Assembly (NCBI GenBank): GCA_002162685.1
Contig: MAAQ01000022.1
Location: 62,001 to 126,000, forward strand
DNA length: 64,000 nucleotides
Reading direction: 5' to 3'
DNA from: Flavobacteriales bacterium 33_180_T64
Lineage (GTDB): Bacteria > Bacteroidota > Bacteroidia > Flavobacteriales > Flavobacteriaceae
Under the pieces are notes generated by a model that searched no databases, was not told the origin of the DNA, and saw only the letters and a list, made by a program, of their open reading frames with translations. This document shows positions 35,975 to 44,728 of this stretch, one piece after another. Position 1 is the stretch's first letter. The number at the start of each line of letters is the position of its first letter. A program made the translations under genes and the position numbers.

Positions 35975-36883
35975 TTATTTATACCCACTCATTTCTAATA
36001 GTTTTTCGGAACTTAGGTTTGTCCAATTTTCTACGCTCTTTATTGTGTTTTTCAATGCTTTTTGAACTATGTCATAACCGAGTGTGTAACCGCCTGAAAA
36101 AGGGAAATTTCTGGAGCCAAACATAACTTCCATTTGAAAAGGAATATCTTCGCTTTGTAATTTTGGTTTTATCTTATTCCATAAGTCCTTTTTATTTTTT
36201 TCATTCAGTGCAGAAGTCCAAGGCGCTTTTACTTTTGGGTATAATAAATGAGCAAATGAATCGCCTCTACCTTCAAAAATCAAGTAATCGAGTAGAGTCC
36301 ATTTGGTAGACTTTCCGAAATTTAAATTTGTCCAATATGTATGATTGAATTCGTGTGCGACAGCATACTCAAGCATTTCTTCCCAACCTACTATTTCAGG
36401 TTCAATTGTTAACAGAATCTGTTTGCTTCCTGCCGTTAAACCCATAATCCCACTCATACTCTGCATAATTGCTTTGTTGTCTGGGTTTGCTGGTAGGATA
36501 TAAATAGTTAAGCTATCATTTTTTATATAGGTGTTGCTTTTTTTTAATGCTGAAGTAATTTTACTTTCAATCTTTTTTTTATTGACGTTAATCCTTTCGA
36601 TTGCTTGTTTTAATTCGGTTGTGTTTTGGATTGGTGCAGACAGAAAGTTATTTACAATATCAGAATATTCACTTTTTAAAAAGTAACTGTTAAAAATAGC
36701 AGTTTGAATTTTTTCTTTGTAAAGATTATCTCGATTTGCAATGTCATTTTCAGCAGTGTCTGCATAAGATGAATAATAATCATTTAAAAAAATTATTTTG
36801 TTACGTGGATTTTGCCCAAACACATTGCCTAATGATATCAAAAGTATCAATGTTAACAATTTGAATTTTATATTTTTTTTCAT
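35975..36883 (-). CDS. Exported DUF2268-type putative zinc protease (302 aa)
   Basis: The open frame starts at 36922, but the ATG at 36883 begins a proper signal peptide (MKKNIKFKLLTLILLISLGN VFGQ); 36895 is also possible. The key motif is VAHEFNHTYWT (HExxH, near residue 177 from the chosen start), followed about 20 residues later by LIFEGRGDSFAHLLYP, the third-ligand region of DUF2268 predicted Zn-dependent proteases. The DPETVGWEEM-like stretch before it (EPEIVGWEEMLEYA) also fits. The mature enzyme would be periplasmic; substrate unknown. Confidence 0.85.
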   Translation of the reverse strand: MKKNIKFKLLTLILLISLGNVFGQNPRNKIIFLNDYYSSYADTAENDIANRDNLYKEKIQTAIFNSYFLKSEYSDIVNNFLSAPIQNTTELKQAIERINVNKKKIESKITSALKKSNTYIKNDSLTIYILPANPDNKAIMQSMSGIMGLTAGSKQILLTIEPEIVGWEEMLEYAVAHEFNHTYWTNLNFGKSTKWTLLDYLIFEGRGDSFAHLLYPKVKAPWTSALNEKNKKDLWNKIKPKLQSEDIPFQMEVMFGSRNFPFSGGYTLGYDIVQKALKNTIKSVENWTNLSSEKLLEMSGYK

Positions 36884-37026
36884 GTTTCGTTTCATTTTAA
36901 TTAAAGTTTTGATTGTATACATTTTTCTTCAGTTGTAAAATTTATTACTCTTGGGTAAGTTGTAAAATTTCAGTCCAATTCATTTAATTTCTCTAGTAAC
37001 TTTTAAGATTTCGCTTCAATAATATT

Positions 37027-38235
37027 TTATTTATTCGAATTGATAAATAAGCTAGCTATTTTATGTGGAAGACTAAAGAATACGTTTTTTGTTTCTTGTG
37101 TTGATGCGTTCCTATTCATTGTTATAGCTACTGTCAAATTATATTCTGGTAACAAAATCAGCATTGCAGTTGAACCCATTGCTACTCCTCCGTGATGAAT
37201 AATGTTCACATCATGACCATCTTTATGGATATTTTTATACATATCGTTTCTCCAGCCCATACCATAATTTTGGCTATTTATTTTGCCCGAATTAAGTTTT
37301 ATTGGTTCAAATAATTTTGCGGTAGTTAAGGAGTCTAATAAGCTGTAATTGAGAACTGCATTCCCTAATTTCACCAAATCATTTGGTGTTGAAAGAAATC
37401 CACCTCCGGCCCATTTTACGCTGTTATTTACCTCGTATGATTCTTTAATTTTCCCATCGCTCACCTCGTAAAACTTGGCTGTATTCTCTTTGTTTTGATT
37501 CTTTTTGTCGGCTTTGGTCTGAGTCATTTGTAAAGGTTGAAATACTTTATCTTGCATGAAGGGTAGAAACTTTTTTTCTGAAGCTGTTTCCATCATTGCG
37601 CTCAACAATGTATAGTTATATGAGCTATAGCTAAAGTTCGTACTCGGTTCAAAAAGTAATTCATCATTGTTAAAAACAGCCACACTTTCTTCAATTGATT
37701 CATATTCATGGTTGTCGTAATATTCCCAAAAGGGAAAACAATAGCAGGTTCCATAATTCCTAATTCCTGAAGTATGTAAAGCTATTTGACGTAATGTTAA
37801 TTCAGATAAGTTATTACTCACATATGGTACGAAGTCTCTTACTAAAGATTGAGTTTTAAGTTTTTTATTCTGAATTAAAATACCTAAACCAACGGATGTT
37901 AATGCCTTTGACGTACTGCCAATTCTAAATTTGGTAAGAGAATCTGCAATGATTCGGTTATCAATATCGGCATATCCAATTGTATTTGACCAAACAAGGG
38001 TATCATTAATTCCTATGGAAGCCGATAGAGCAGGAGTATTAAGTTTATTAAATTCTGATATTAATAAACTATCAGCTTGTTTTTTAATTTGTTTACTGTA
38101 TTTAATATTTGGCTGTAAATGGCTTAAATCCACTAGTTTTTCTCTTCCAAAGTTATATATAACAATGGGTTCGAAAAGGAAGTAGCAAAGAATTATGATA
38201 AGTGTAACGACAACTGCAATAATTATTTTTTTCAT
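37027..38235 (-). CDS. Serine hydrolase, class C beta-lactamase fold (402 aa)
   Basis: An N-terminal signal or anchor segment (IIIAVVVTLIIILCYFLFEP) precedes a beta-lactamase/PBP4-type domain. The SxxK motif is FRIGSTSKALTSVG (near residue 108), the Tyr-x-Asn motif is in NFSYSSYNYTLLSAMM, and the third box is IIHHGGVAMGSTAM. The family covers esterases, D-aminopeptidases and PBP-like enzymes; true beta-lactamase activity is not implied. It is likely periplasmic. The gene lies downstream of a membrane AraC regulator on the same strand, with a 91-nt gap. Confidence 0.87.
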   Translation of the reverse strand: MKKIIIAVVVTLIIILCYFLFEPIVIYNFGREKLVDLSHLQPNIKYSKQIKKQADSLLISEFNKLNTPALSASIGINDTLVWSNTIGYADIDNRIIADSLTKFRIGSTSKALTSVGLGILIQNKKLKTQSLVRDFVPYVSNNLSELTLRQIALHTSGIRNYGTCYCFPFWEYYDNHEYESIEESVAVFNNDELLFEPSTNFSYSSYNYTLLSAMMETASEKKFLPFMQDKVFQPLQMTQTKADKKNQNKENTAKFYEVSDGKIKESYEVNNSVKWAGGGFLSTPNDLVKLGNAVLNYSLLDSLTTAKLFEPIKLNSGKINSQNYGMGWRNDMYKNIHKDGHDVNIIHHGGVAMGSTAMLILLPEYNLTVAITMNRNASTQETKNVFFSLPHKIASLFINSNK

Positions 38236-38326
38236 ATAAAATTATAACTAACTGAATATTTTGTAAACTAACAGTTAATTATAATTACCATCGACCGAAC
38301 TTATAAGATCAGACAAATTTGGAGGT

Positions 38327-39457
38327 TTATTTTTTGTTTTTTATATATTCAGAAGGTGTTTGATTAGTCAGTTTTTTAAATACACTATTAAAGGTAGCTT
38401 TACTATTAAACCCCGATTCTAAAGCAATAGCAAGTAATGTTTTGGTTTTATATTGCTTATCATCTAACAATTCTTTGAGGTGTTTTACTCTATAAGAATT
38501 AACAAAGTCATAGAAATTTTGACTGTGCTCTTCATTTATTATTTGCGACAGAATGTGTGCTGACATTTCTAATTCTATGGAGAGTTGTTTTAGAGTGAGT
38601 CGAGGTTCTAAATACGGTTCTTCGGCTGACATATAATCAATCAGCTTAGTATTCAGAAGTTCCCTTTTATTGCTATTTATTTTAGAATTTTCATATCGTT
38701 TCCCATTTTTTGAACTTCCCTCTTCAAAAATAATATTTGAAAAAATTGTGGTGTCTTTTAACGCAATAAAGGCGATTAACAGAATTCCTATAACGTATAT
38801 AACTCTATAACTTAATTGAAAAACTGCTGTGGGAATAGTTGGTGACATTATCGAAGCAAAATAACTCAGTAATATAATGGATAATGACGTTATGTATATC
38901 ATAAACAAAGCTCTCACCCATTTTCTATTCATTTTTTCATAATTGGACACTTGCTGCTTCAAATTTGCATCATAAGATTTTAACATTCTATAAAACCATA
39001 ATAGATATATCGGTCCGGTAAGTACGAAAGCAAGGGCAAAGATCAGCCAAACAATTGATAATTGATCATTAATGTAAATAAAGCCGTTATAAATTTGAGT
39101 ATTTGTATTCGGAAATACATTATGGAAATAATAGAAATAAAATATTCCATAAACTAAAAAAGGTAAAATATTTATGAAGCATATTTTTTTAGATAAATAG
39201 CTGTTTTTTGTGAGGGAATAAATATAAAAACAAAATAATGGCCCTTCAAGTAATATGAGTCCGTTGCCTAATCCCCAAATTAGTTCATTTGTATGAATTT
39301 CGCCGCTATAATCTAGGTAAAAAAATAATTGATGTAAAATTGAAAGGCTTAGATATGGTAATAAAACATAATCTACCTTATTTTTTATTTTTTTAAAGAT
39401 TAAAAGTGTCAATAAAAAACTTGATAGAATAACACCTATGAGGACAACGAAAATCAT
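38327..39457 (-). CDS. Membrane-bound AraC-family regulator (376 aa)
   Basis: Seven hydrophobic segments fill about residues 1-235 (MIFVVLIGVILSSFLLTLLI at the start). A cytoplasmic AraC-type DNA-binding domain follows at about 290-374: LTLKQLSIELEMSAHILSQI, FYDFVNSYRVKHLKELL, TLLAIALESGFNSKATFNSV FKKLTNQTPSEY. This 7TM-AraC layout is common in Flavobacteriia. It probably senses a membrane or periplasmic signal and controls neighbouring genes such as the serine hydrolase. Its start codon overlaps the stop (ATGA) of an uncharacterised coding-like relic upstream. Confidence 0.9.
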   Translation of the reverse strand: MIFVVLIGVILSSFLLTLLIFKKIKNKVDYVLLPYLSLSILHQLFFYLDYSGEIHTNELIWGLGNGLILLEGPLFCFYIYSLTKNSYLSKKICFINILPFLVYGIFYFYYFHNVFPNTNTQIYNGFIYINDQLSIVWLIFALAFVLTGPIYLLWFYRMLKSYDANLKQQVSNYEKMNRKWVRALFMIYITSLSIILLSYFASIMSPTIPTAVFQLSYRVIYVIGILLIAFIALKDTTIFSNIIFEEGSSKNGKRYENSKINSNKRELLNTKLIDYMSAEEPYLEPRLTLKQLSIELEMSAHILSQIINEEHSQNFYDFVNSYRVKHLKELLDDKQYKTKTLLAIALESGFNSKATFNSVFKKLTNQTPSEYIKNKK

Positions 39458-39648
39458 ACTGCAAAATAAAATTTAATCTTTAAAATATGCTTCAAAAATC
39501 TAATTAATCTTTTGTTAAAATTGTGTGCGGTTATTATTCCATAATTTTCATTAAAACTACCTTCTCTAAATTTTCGTAAAGCGATAGCAAGATCAGACCA
39601 TCCGGGTTTTCCGGTAGAATTATTAAGTTGTCTTGAGCCAATTATTTA
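39454..39648 (-). pseudogene. Unidentified coding-like remnant without start codon
   Basis: The minus strand reads IIGSRQLNNSTGKPGWSDLA, then IALRKFREGSFNENYGIITA, HNFNKRLIRFLKHILKIKFY and FAV before a TGA that overlaps the ATG of the AraC-like gene. A stop lies directly before the first Ile and no ATG or GTG start is in frame. Composition looks coding (mixed charged and hydrophobic residues, no low-complexity), but I recognise no family. It could be the tail of a disrupted gene. Confidence 0.4.
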
Positions 39649-39666
39649 GATTTGAATAATTCAAGA

Positions 39667-39704
39667 CCTCATTTGGAATATTAATTTTAGTAATCCAAAT
39701 GAGG
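39667..39704. terminator. Intergenic hairpin (possible terminator of the lipoprotein gene)
   Basis: CCTCATTTGGA and TCCAAATGAGG pair perfectly over 11 bp with a 16-nt loop. The T-tract is weak. A second, less perfect palindrome (AATTATT...AATAATT) lies just to the left. Confidence 0.5.
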
Positions 39705-39829
39705 TTAATTATAACTTTAAATATTTAAGTTTTAATTACCATAAACCTATTTTAGTACAAGTATGAATCCTGAAGTTCTCACTTCTAATACTAGAATCTG
39801 TAAATATAACTATAACCTATGTTTTAAAA

Positions 39830-40366
39830 TCACTCGAAACCAAGAGCACTTAGAAGCCCTGCAGGACAACCGAAACACGTGGTATGACTAAGGTAGAAAG
39901 TACCATCAGCTCTCTGATAATAGTAATAAATTTTTACTTGACTACCACCACATCGACACGGTCTTACACGTGGTCCTGCAAGTGATACATCCTCTCCAGA
40001 CCCCTCAATTTCTTCTATTGGGTAATATTGGACAATAGGAGCACTTTCTAAATTTTGTCCAGTGATCTTAAAAAGATGGAAATCATTATACCTAACAACA
40101 TCCATCTTTTCAATACTATTAAACTCCTCTTCAAAGTTATGACTCACTTCATCAATGTAATCAGAAGAAAGCTCATAAACAAGATTTTCTCCTGCTGAAA
40201 TAAATTCGTTAAACCTGTCGGAATCAGTTTGAGATTCCCGGTTGGGAGTTTTATTTTCCAACTTTGTATAGGATTCTGTATTAAATTCGTTGAGAGTACT
40301 TTCTTTATCACACGACACAATAATAAAACACAATAATAGTGCAAAACTTAACTTGTAAATTTTCAT
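39830..40366 (-). CDS. Cys-containing lipoprotein, candidate member of the CHAT module (178 aa)
   Basis: A lipobox ends the signal peptide (MKIYKLSFALLLCFIIVSCD). Residues 20-125 are acidic and helix-prone (SRKTPNRESQTDSDRF-like, then DYIDEVSHNFEEEFNSIEKM). The C-terminal ~50 residues form a compact Cys-rich end: VRPCRCGGSQVKIYYYYQ and then TTCFGCPAGLLSALGFE, with two CxC/CxxC pairs that could bind metal or form disulfides. No named family. Upstream (40446-40476) is the same bipartite promoter-like sequence found upstream of the subtilisin gene, TTTGGGTAAT and AATACTA 14 nt apart, so it should be co-regulated with the proteases; it is a possible substrate or sensor. Confidence 0.75.
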   Translation of the reverse strand: MKIYKLSFALLLCFIIVSCDKESTLNEFNTESYTKLENKTPNRESQTDSDRFNEFISAGENLVYELSSDYIDEVSHNFEEEFNSIEKMDVVRYNDFHLFKITGQNLESAPIVQYYPIEEIEGSGEDVSLAGPRVRPCRCGGSQVKIYYYYQRADGTFYLSHTTCFGCPAGLLSALGFE

Positions 40367-40445
40367 TTTAATAAATTTTTAATTTTTCCTACTCTATTTA
40401 TAATTAGGCTTTTCAGATACCACCTTGTTAGATTAATCTATAAAG

Positions 40446-40476
40446 TAGTATTAGAAATAAGAATTCATTACCCAAA
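40446..40476 (-). promoter_or_regulatory. ECF-like promoter upstream of the Cys-containing lipoprotein
   Basis: On the minus strand: TTTGGGTAAT (40476-40467), 14 nt, AATACTA (40452-40446). The same two blocks at identical spacing occur upstream of the subtilisin gene. Allowing for the flanking bases, GGGTAA and TACTA are 17 nt apart, a normal ECF -35/-10 distance. Confidence 0.65.
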
Positions 40477-40526
40477 AAATGAGAGTAATCGTATAGAAAA
40501 TAAAAAATAAGAGTCTATTGGTGAAA

Positions 40527-43253
40527 TTAGCGAACTGCCTTTTTTCGTTTAAGTACTATAAAAAGTATTAAAATGACAAGAAGAATTAATATTAATTGCA
40601 TAATATAATTATCTGTAGGTTTTATAACTGGTTCAATATTGCCAGTAAGTGTCATTGCTGCCCAAAAATAGGGTGAAGAGTCGTATAAATCGCTAGTGTT
40701 TAAGTGGTCTAATTTTGCGTTATGCAGTGCTTTAGATTTTGTTTTTCCTTTTTGTAATTCTTTGAAAAATGTGTTTAGAATTTTAGTATTAAATCTTTCG
40801 TTCACCTTTCGTTGCGATGCAATTACACTTCGAGTACCATTATAAAAAAACCCTCGTGACAAACTCATTATACCTTCTCCTCTTTCTTGTTTTCCTAAAG
40901 CAGTTTCACAAGCATCAAGAATAACAAGTTCTGCTTCATTATCTAATTTGTACAGTTCACTTAGGGTTAATTTTTCATCAAAAAATGCTATCCAAGGCTC
41001 ACCAGTATTTTCATTAATTCCAGCGTGCGTATTTATATATATAATATCATGATTTTTTAAATTAGCGATAAAAGACTTTTTTGTTGCTTTTTCTTTAAGC
41101 AATATTTTTGATGAAAGAGATGTAAAGATGCTTCGCATGTTATTTTTTTGTAATGATGGTAAAGAATCATAATTAAAAATCACTGGTGCGTAGCTTATTA
41201 ATGTTTGCTCTTTTTTAAATTTGTCTTTTTCTAATTTATTGAAAACAGAAACAGATTGTAAATATGAAATTTCAGTTTCTTGGATTAAATAATTGGGCTT
41301 AAAATCACCTATGACCTTTTTTAAGGTTAACGCTTCAAAAGGAAAATTTAGCAATTCACTGTCAGATATCACAGTTAATTTTTTGTTTGATAACTGTTTT
41401 ATATTTTCTTTAAACGGAAATAGTCTATTAAAAACTGAATATGCCAATTTGTTATATTCATCAAACTCTACTTGGTACTTAAAGGGTTTACTAATCATTA
41501 CTTTTAGATACTTTACATCTTCAAATAATTGAAACGTATTTGCTATTTCAAAAAACTGAACGCCTTCTTCACCACTAAAAATACCATAGCCATTCTCGTT
41601 ATTAAAAATATATTCTACAAAACAGGATTGTTTTGATACGTGTTTGTTTGTCGCATTGTTTAATGTAAGGATTTTTACATCTTTATTCATATTAGTATAC
41701 GAAGGATAATTACTCTCTAAAGAATCTAAAAAGTTGGTGTAATTTTCTTTTAATATTGAATATTCAATTTGTAAACTTTTATTTTTTGGTTTTTGTTTTA
41801 TATCTCGTTCTATATCTAGTAGTTGGTGTTTTAAACTATACTTTCTGTTTTTTAGCTTTTCAGGTACTTGCAAACCCATTTCAATCTGTTGCTTATTAAG
41901 ATTTTCTAGTAATAATAGTGCTTTGTTTTTCTCCATAAAATAAAACGCTTCTTCTTGCTTATTTAATAAATAACAAACTTTTACAGCAAGCATATACGTA
42001 TTTACTCCTCTTTTAATCCAATACAGTTTAGAATTGTCTGCTTCACTCTCCATTCTAATAAGAGATATTAATTCATCAATTAAGTATAATGTTTCTTTAG
42101 CATATTTTAAATACTCGGTTTTTTGCTCTTCTTCAAAACTTACAACCCAATTATTGGCTTTATCAATTAAATAACCTAATACATCAAGTTTATATTCGGA
42201 GTCTTTAATATCTTTAATTGTAGGTAATGAAATTAAGTTCGTTGAATCGTTTGGAATCTCTAAAACAGTATATATTGCTTTTTGATAATAATAGGTTTTA
42301 TCAAACGCTTTATTGGTTTTAAGATAATATCCCAAATTATCATAAACAAAAGAGTTTGCATATGGGGAATTAGTACCCTTTAATGATTTCTTATAATAAT
42401 CATTTGCTAAATCATCTTTATTTTGCATTGAATATAAGGCCCCAATATTATTATATAACAAGCTAGCATTAATAGAATCATTTAATTCTAAAGATAATTT
42501 TAATGCATATTCGTTATATTTAATTGCTCTGTCGTTTTCTCCTTTTCTTTCATAAATTTTTCCAAGATTTCCATTTACAATATAGCTAGTTTTGGCATCA
42601 TTTTGAATTAGTTTATCAAGTTCCTTCTTGTAATTCAATACAATATCCATTTTACTTTCAGGCACTTTTTCCATTAAACTATATATATAAATGCTTTCCA
42701 TGTAACATTTAAGTAAAAGTTTTTGCTCATTATGTTTCTCAAAATATGTTTTTGCAATATTTACATAATCTAATCCTTTAAAAAAATCACCTGATTCGCC
42801 ATATAATATTCCTAATCTAAAATAAGCGTAATAGTTGTATTTATTTTTCTTATCACTTTTAATTATTCTTTCTAAAACTTTTTTAGAGTTTTCTTTATCT
42901 TTTGCTTTGTTATAATATTTATACGCTTTGTATAAACTATTGTCTAATTTATAACTAGCATTTGGAATTTTTTCTCTTATTTCTATAGCTTTTGATATTT
43001 CTACAATTGCATTTTTATAATTTCTTATTTTATAATTATAACTTCCTAATTGATGATATATATCACTTTGCTTTTCTAAATTATTTACAAAATTATCATG
43101 CTCTAAAAGTAACTTGGTTTGTTCAATTTTTTCATGAGTTGGCATTGAAGAATCTTTAATAACACCAATCAGATCTGCCTCTATATTTTGAGCTTGCAAT
43201 ACATAACAATGGCTAATAAAAAATAATAATTTCATCAATACTTTCATAAACAT
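40527..43253 (-). CDS. Exported TPR-CHAT protease (908 aa)
   Basis: An N-terminal signal peptide (MKVLMKLLFFISHCYVLQAQ from the second Met) is followed by about ten TPR-like helix pairs (residues 35-360; clear ones are YNYKIRNYKNAIVEISKAIE and NLGKIYERKGENDRAIKYNE). After a helical linker comes a CHAT domain (about 620-860), a caspase-like cysteine protease fold: His in DIIYINTHAGINENTG (near 741) and Cys in LVILDACETALGKQERGEGI (near 780), then SPYFWAAMTLTGN. A C-terminal helix (YIMQLILILLVILILFIVLK) with a basic tail should anchor it in the inner membrane with TPR and CHAT in the periplasm. It follows a subtilisin gene across an intrinsic terminator. Substrate unknown; the adjacent anti-sigma is a natural candidate. 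Confidence 0.9.
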   Translation of the reverse strand: MFMKVLMKLLFFISHCYVLQAQNIEADLIGVIKDSSMPTHEKIEQTKLLLEHDNFVNNLEKQSDIYHQLGSYNYKIRNYKNAIVEISKAIEIREKIPNASYKLDNSLYKAYKYYNKAKDKENSKKVLERIIKSDKKNKYNYYAYFRLGILYGESGDFFKGLDYVNIAKTYFEKHNEQKLLLKCYMESIYIYSLMEKVPESKMDIVLNYKKELDKLIQNDAKTSYIVNGNLGKIYERKGENDRAIKYNEYALKLSLELNDSINASLLYNNIGALYSMQNKDDLANDYYKKSLKGTNSPYANSFVYDNLGYYLKTNKAFDKTYYYQKAIYTVLEIPNDSTNLISLPTIKDIKDSEYKLDVLGYLIDKANNWVVSFEEEQKTEYLKYAKETLYLIDELISLIRMESEADNSKLYWIKRGVNTYMLAVKVCYLLNKQEEAFYFMEKNKALLLLENLNKQQIEMGLQVPEKLKNRKYSLKHQLLDIERDIKQKPKNKSLQIEYSILKENYTNFLDSLESNYPSYTNMNKDVKILTLNNATNKHVSKQSCFVEYIFNNENGYGIFSGEEGVQFFEIANTFQLFEDVKYLKVMISKPFKYQVEFDEYNKLAYSVFNRLFPFKENIKQLSNKKLTVISDSELLNFPFEALTLKKVIGDFKPNYLIQETEISYLQSVSVFNKLEKDKFKKEQTLISYAPVIFNYDSLPSLQKNNMRSIFTSLSSKILLKEKATKKSFIANLKNHDIIYINTHAGINENTGEPWIAFFDEKLTLSELYKLDNEAELVILDACETALGKQERGEGIMSLSRGFFYNGTRSVIASQRKVNERFNTKILNTFFKELQKGKTKSKALHNAKLDHLNTSDLYDSSPYFWAAMTLTGNIEPVIKPTDNYIMQLILILLVILILFIVLKRKKAVR

Positions 43254-43280
43254 AAATTTGCTTTTAAATTAAGCATAAAA

Positions 43281-43309
43281 AATCGCCTAAAGAAATATTT
43301 TAGGCGATT
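43281..43309 (-). terminator. Strong terminator between the subtilisin and CHAT genes
   Basis: AATCGCCTAAA and TTTAGGCGATT make a perfect 11-bp stem with a 7-nt loop, followed on the minus strand by TTTTTT. It lies inside the 78-nt gap, so the CHAT gene is probably expressed by partial read-through, giving less CHAT than subtilisin. Confidence 0.85.
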
Positions 43310-43331
43310 CCAATCTATATTTTTATCACTT

Positions 43332-44573
43332 TTATTCTATGACTTTTGAGTATTTAGTGGCTCTTGAAAAATTTGCTGCTGGAGTTCCATTACTATCAAG
43401 ATAATCTATTAATTCTGCTGGAGAATAACTCATATTTGATTGGTATAATACCGCTGCTGCTCTAGCAGCTACATATGAAGCCGAAAATGAAGTACCACTT
43501 AACTCTGTATCATAAAAAAGAATACCTTCTCCTTTTGCGTAGAAATCAACACTTATACCTCCATAATTCGAAAATGAAGCTATATCACTAGAGTTTGTAT
43601 TAGAGGCAGCAACTGCTATAATATTTTCGTGAGTATAAGATGATGGGTAATGTTGCAAAATATCATTATCATTTTCATTATTCCCAGCAGAGGTAACAAC
43701 TAAAACATTTGGGTGATTTTCAAATATACTTGAAAGAATATCACCTTTTAAATTTCCTGAACCATCATCATGCCATCCAAAAGCCTCTGTCACTATATCT
43801 GCATTTTCACAAGCATATTGTGTACCACAAACCACGTCAGAGTATCTACCATTGCCATCATTATTAAGAACTTTTACTCCTAGTAAATTATAAAATATAT
43901 TATTATATAATTCTTCATGTATAATAGAGCTTACTTGAGTACCATGTCCGCTATAATCATAGATATTGTTATCATTATTTACAAAATTCCATCCAGATGG
44001 CATTATTGAAGAATTTCCGTTATATAAAAATTGGGCTTGGTTAAATACTGGATGATTTGAATCAATTCCAGAATCTACAACCGCTATTGTAACCCCTTGA
44101 TTTACACTGACTAAATTCGATAAATAATTTATATTTGAAGCCCCTTGGAACCCATCACTAGAATAGTTTGAAGAAAATTCAAACTGATTATCGATGTGCT
44201 TTACTAAAATCCCATCATCATCATCATCATCATCATCATCAGATGATTTAAGAGATGCTGTTGCATGTTCTGCTTGTATTACTTCCTCAAACGTCCATAT
44301 TTCAATGTCATTAGAACAAAAACAAACTTCATAACTTAAAACATTATATTCTAATCTTAATTCTTCTTTTTGAATTTCTGTTATTTCAGCTACATACTGT
44401 AAAACAAGTTCGTTTTCTATAATGGTAGTATTATTTTGAAGTTCACTTGCTTCTCTCGAGAAAGCAGTTTTATTTTTGTTTAAATTTTCATCATTAAAGA
44501 ACTCTTCATCTTTTTGTGAGCATGAGAAAACAACTAGGATTACAAGAATAAAAGGTGAGATTAATTTTTTCAT
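43332..44573 (-). CDS. Subtilisin-family (S8) serine protease lipoprotein (413 aa)
   Basis: The lipobox is in LVILVVFSCSQKDE. A propeptide-like region (residues 45-105) ends in a run of nine Asp (about 112-120), then the S8 domain: Asp in IAVVDSGIDSNHPVF (near 166), His in YSGHGTQVSSI (near 207), oxyanion Asn in VVTSAGNNEND, Ser in LSGTSFSASYVAA (near 360). All catalytic residues are present. It should be a membrane-attached periplasmic or surface protease. It is the first gene of an operon with the TPR-CHAT gene and is divergent from the sigma gene; the promoter at 44669-44699 is shared in form with that of the lipoprotein at 40366. Confidence 0.9.
   Translation of the reverse strand: MKKLISPFILVILVVFSCSQKDEEFFNDENLNKNKTAFSREASELQNNTTIIENELVLQYVAEITEIQKEELRLEYNVLSYEVCFCSNDIEIWTFEEVIQAEHATASLKSSDDDDDDDDDGILVKHIDNQFEFSSNYSSDGFQGASNINYLSNLVSVNQGVTIAVVDSGIDSNHPVFNQAQFLYNGNSSIMPSGWNFVNNDNNIYDYSGHGTQVSSIIHEELYNNIFYNLLGVKVLNNDGNGRYSDVVCGTQYACENADIVTEAFGWHDDGSGNLKGDILSSIFENHPNVLVVTSAGNNENDNDILQHYPSSYTHENIIAVAASNTNSSDIASFSNYGGISVDFYAKGEGILFYDTELSGTSFSASYVAARAAAVLYQSNMSYSPAELIDYLDSNGTPAANFSRATKYSKVIE
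44214..44240. repeat. Trinucleotide microsatellite, (ATC)9
   Basis: Nine identical ATC units on the plus strand encode nine consecutive Asp (GAT) in the subtilisin between its propeptide-like region and catalytic domain. Unit-length slippage would keep the frame and only change the Asp count. Confidence 0.9.
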
Positions 44574-44668
44574 TTTTTACATTTTTTAATTAATAATTTA
44601 AGTATACATTTCATATCTTCACGATAATGCTTACCGGTTTTTTATAACATTAGTGAGATATTATATAT

Positions 44669-44699
44669 TAGTATTAAATACTAAAAAATATTACCCAAA
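44669..44699 (-). promoter_or_regulatory. ECF-like promoter upstream of the subtilisin-CHAT operon
   Basis: On the minus strand: TTTGGGTAAT (44699-44690), 14 nt, AATACTA (44675-44669), matching the element at 40446-40476 in sequence and spacing. The -10-like part lies in a perfect palindrome TTAGTATT-T-AATACTAA. It lies between the subtilisin gene and the divergent sigma gene. Confidence 0.65.
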
Positions 44700-44728
44700 T
44701 CATCTAAAAATTAATTGTTAAAATAAAA

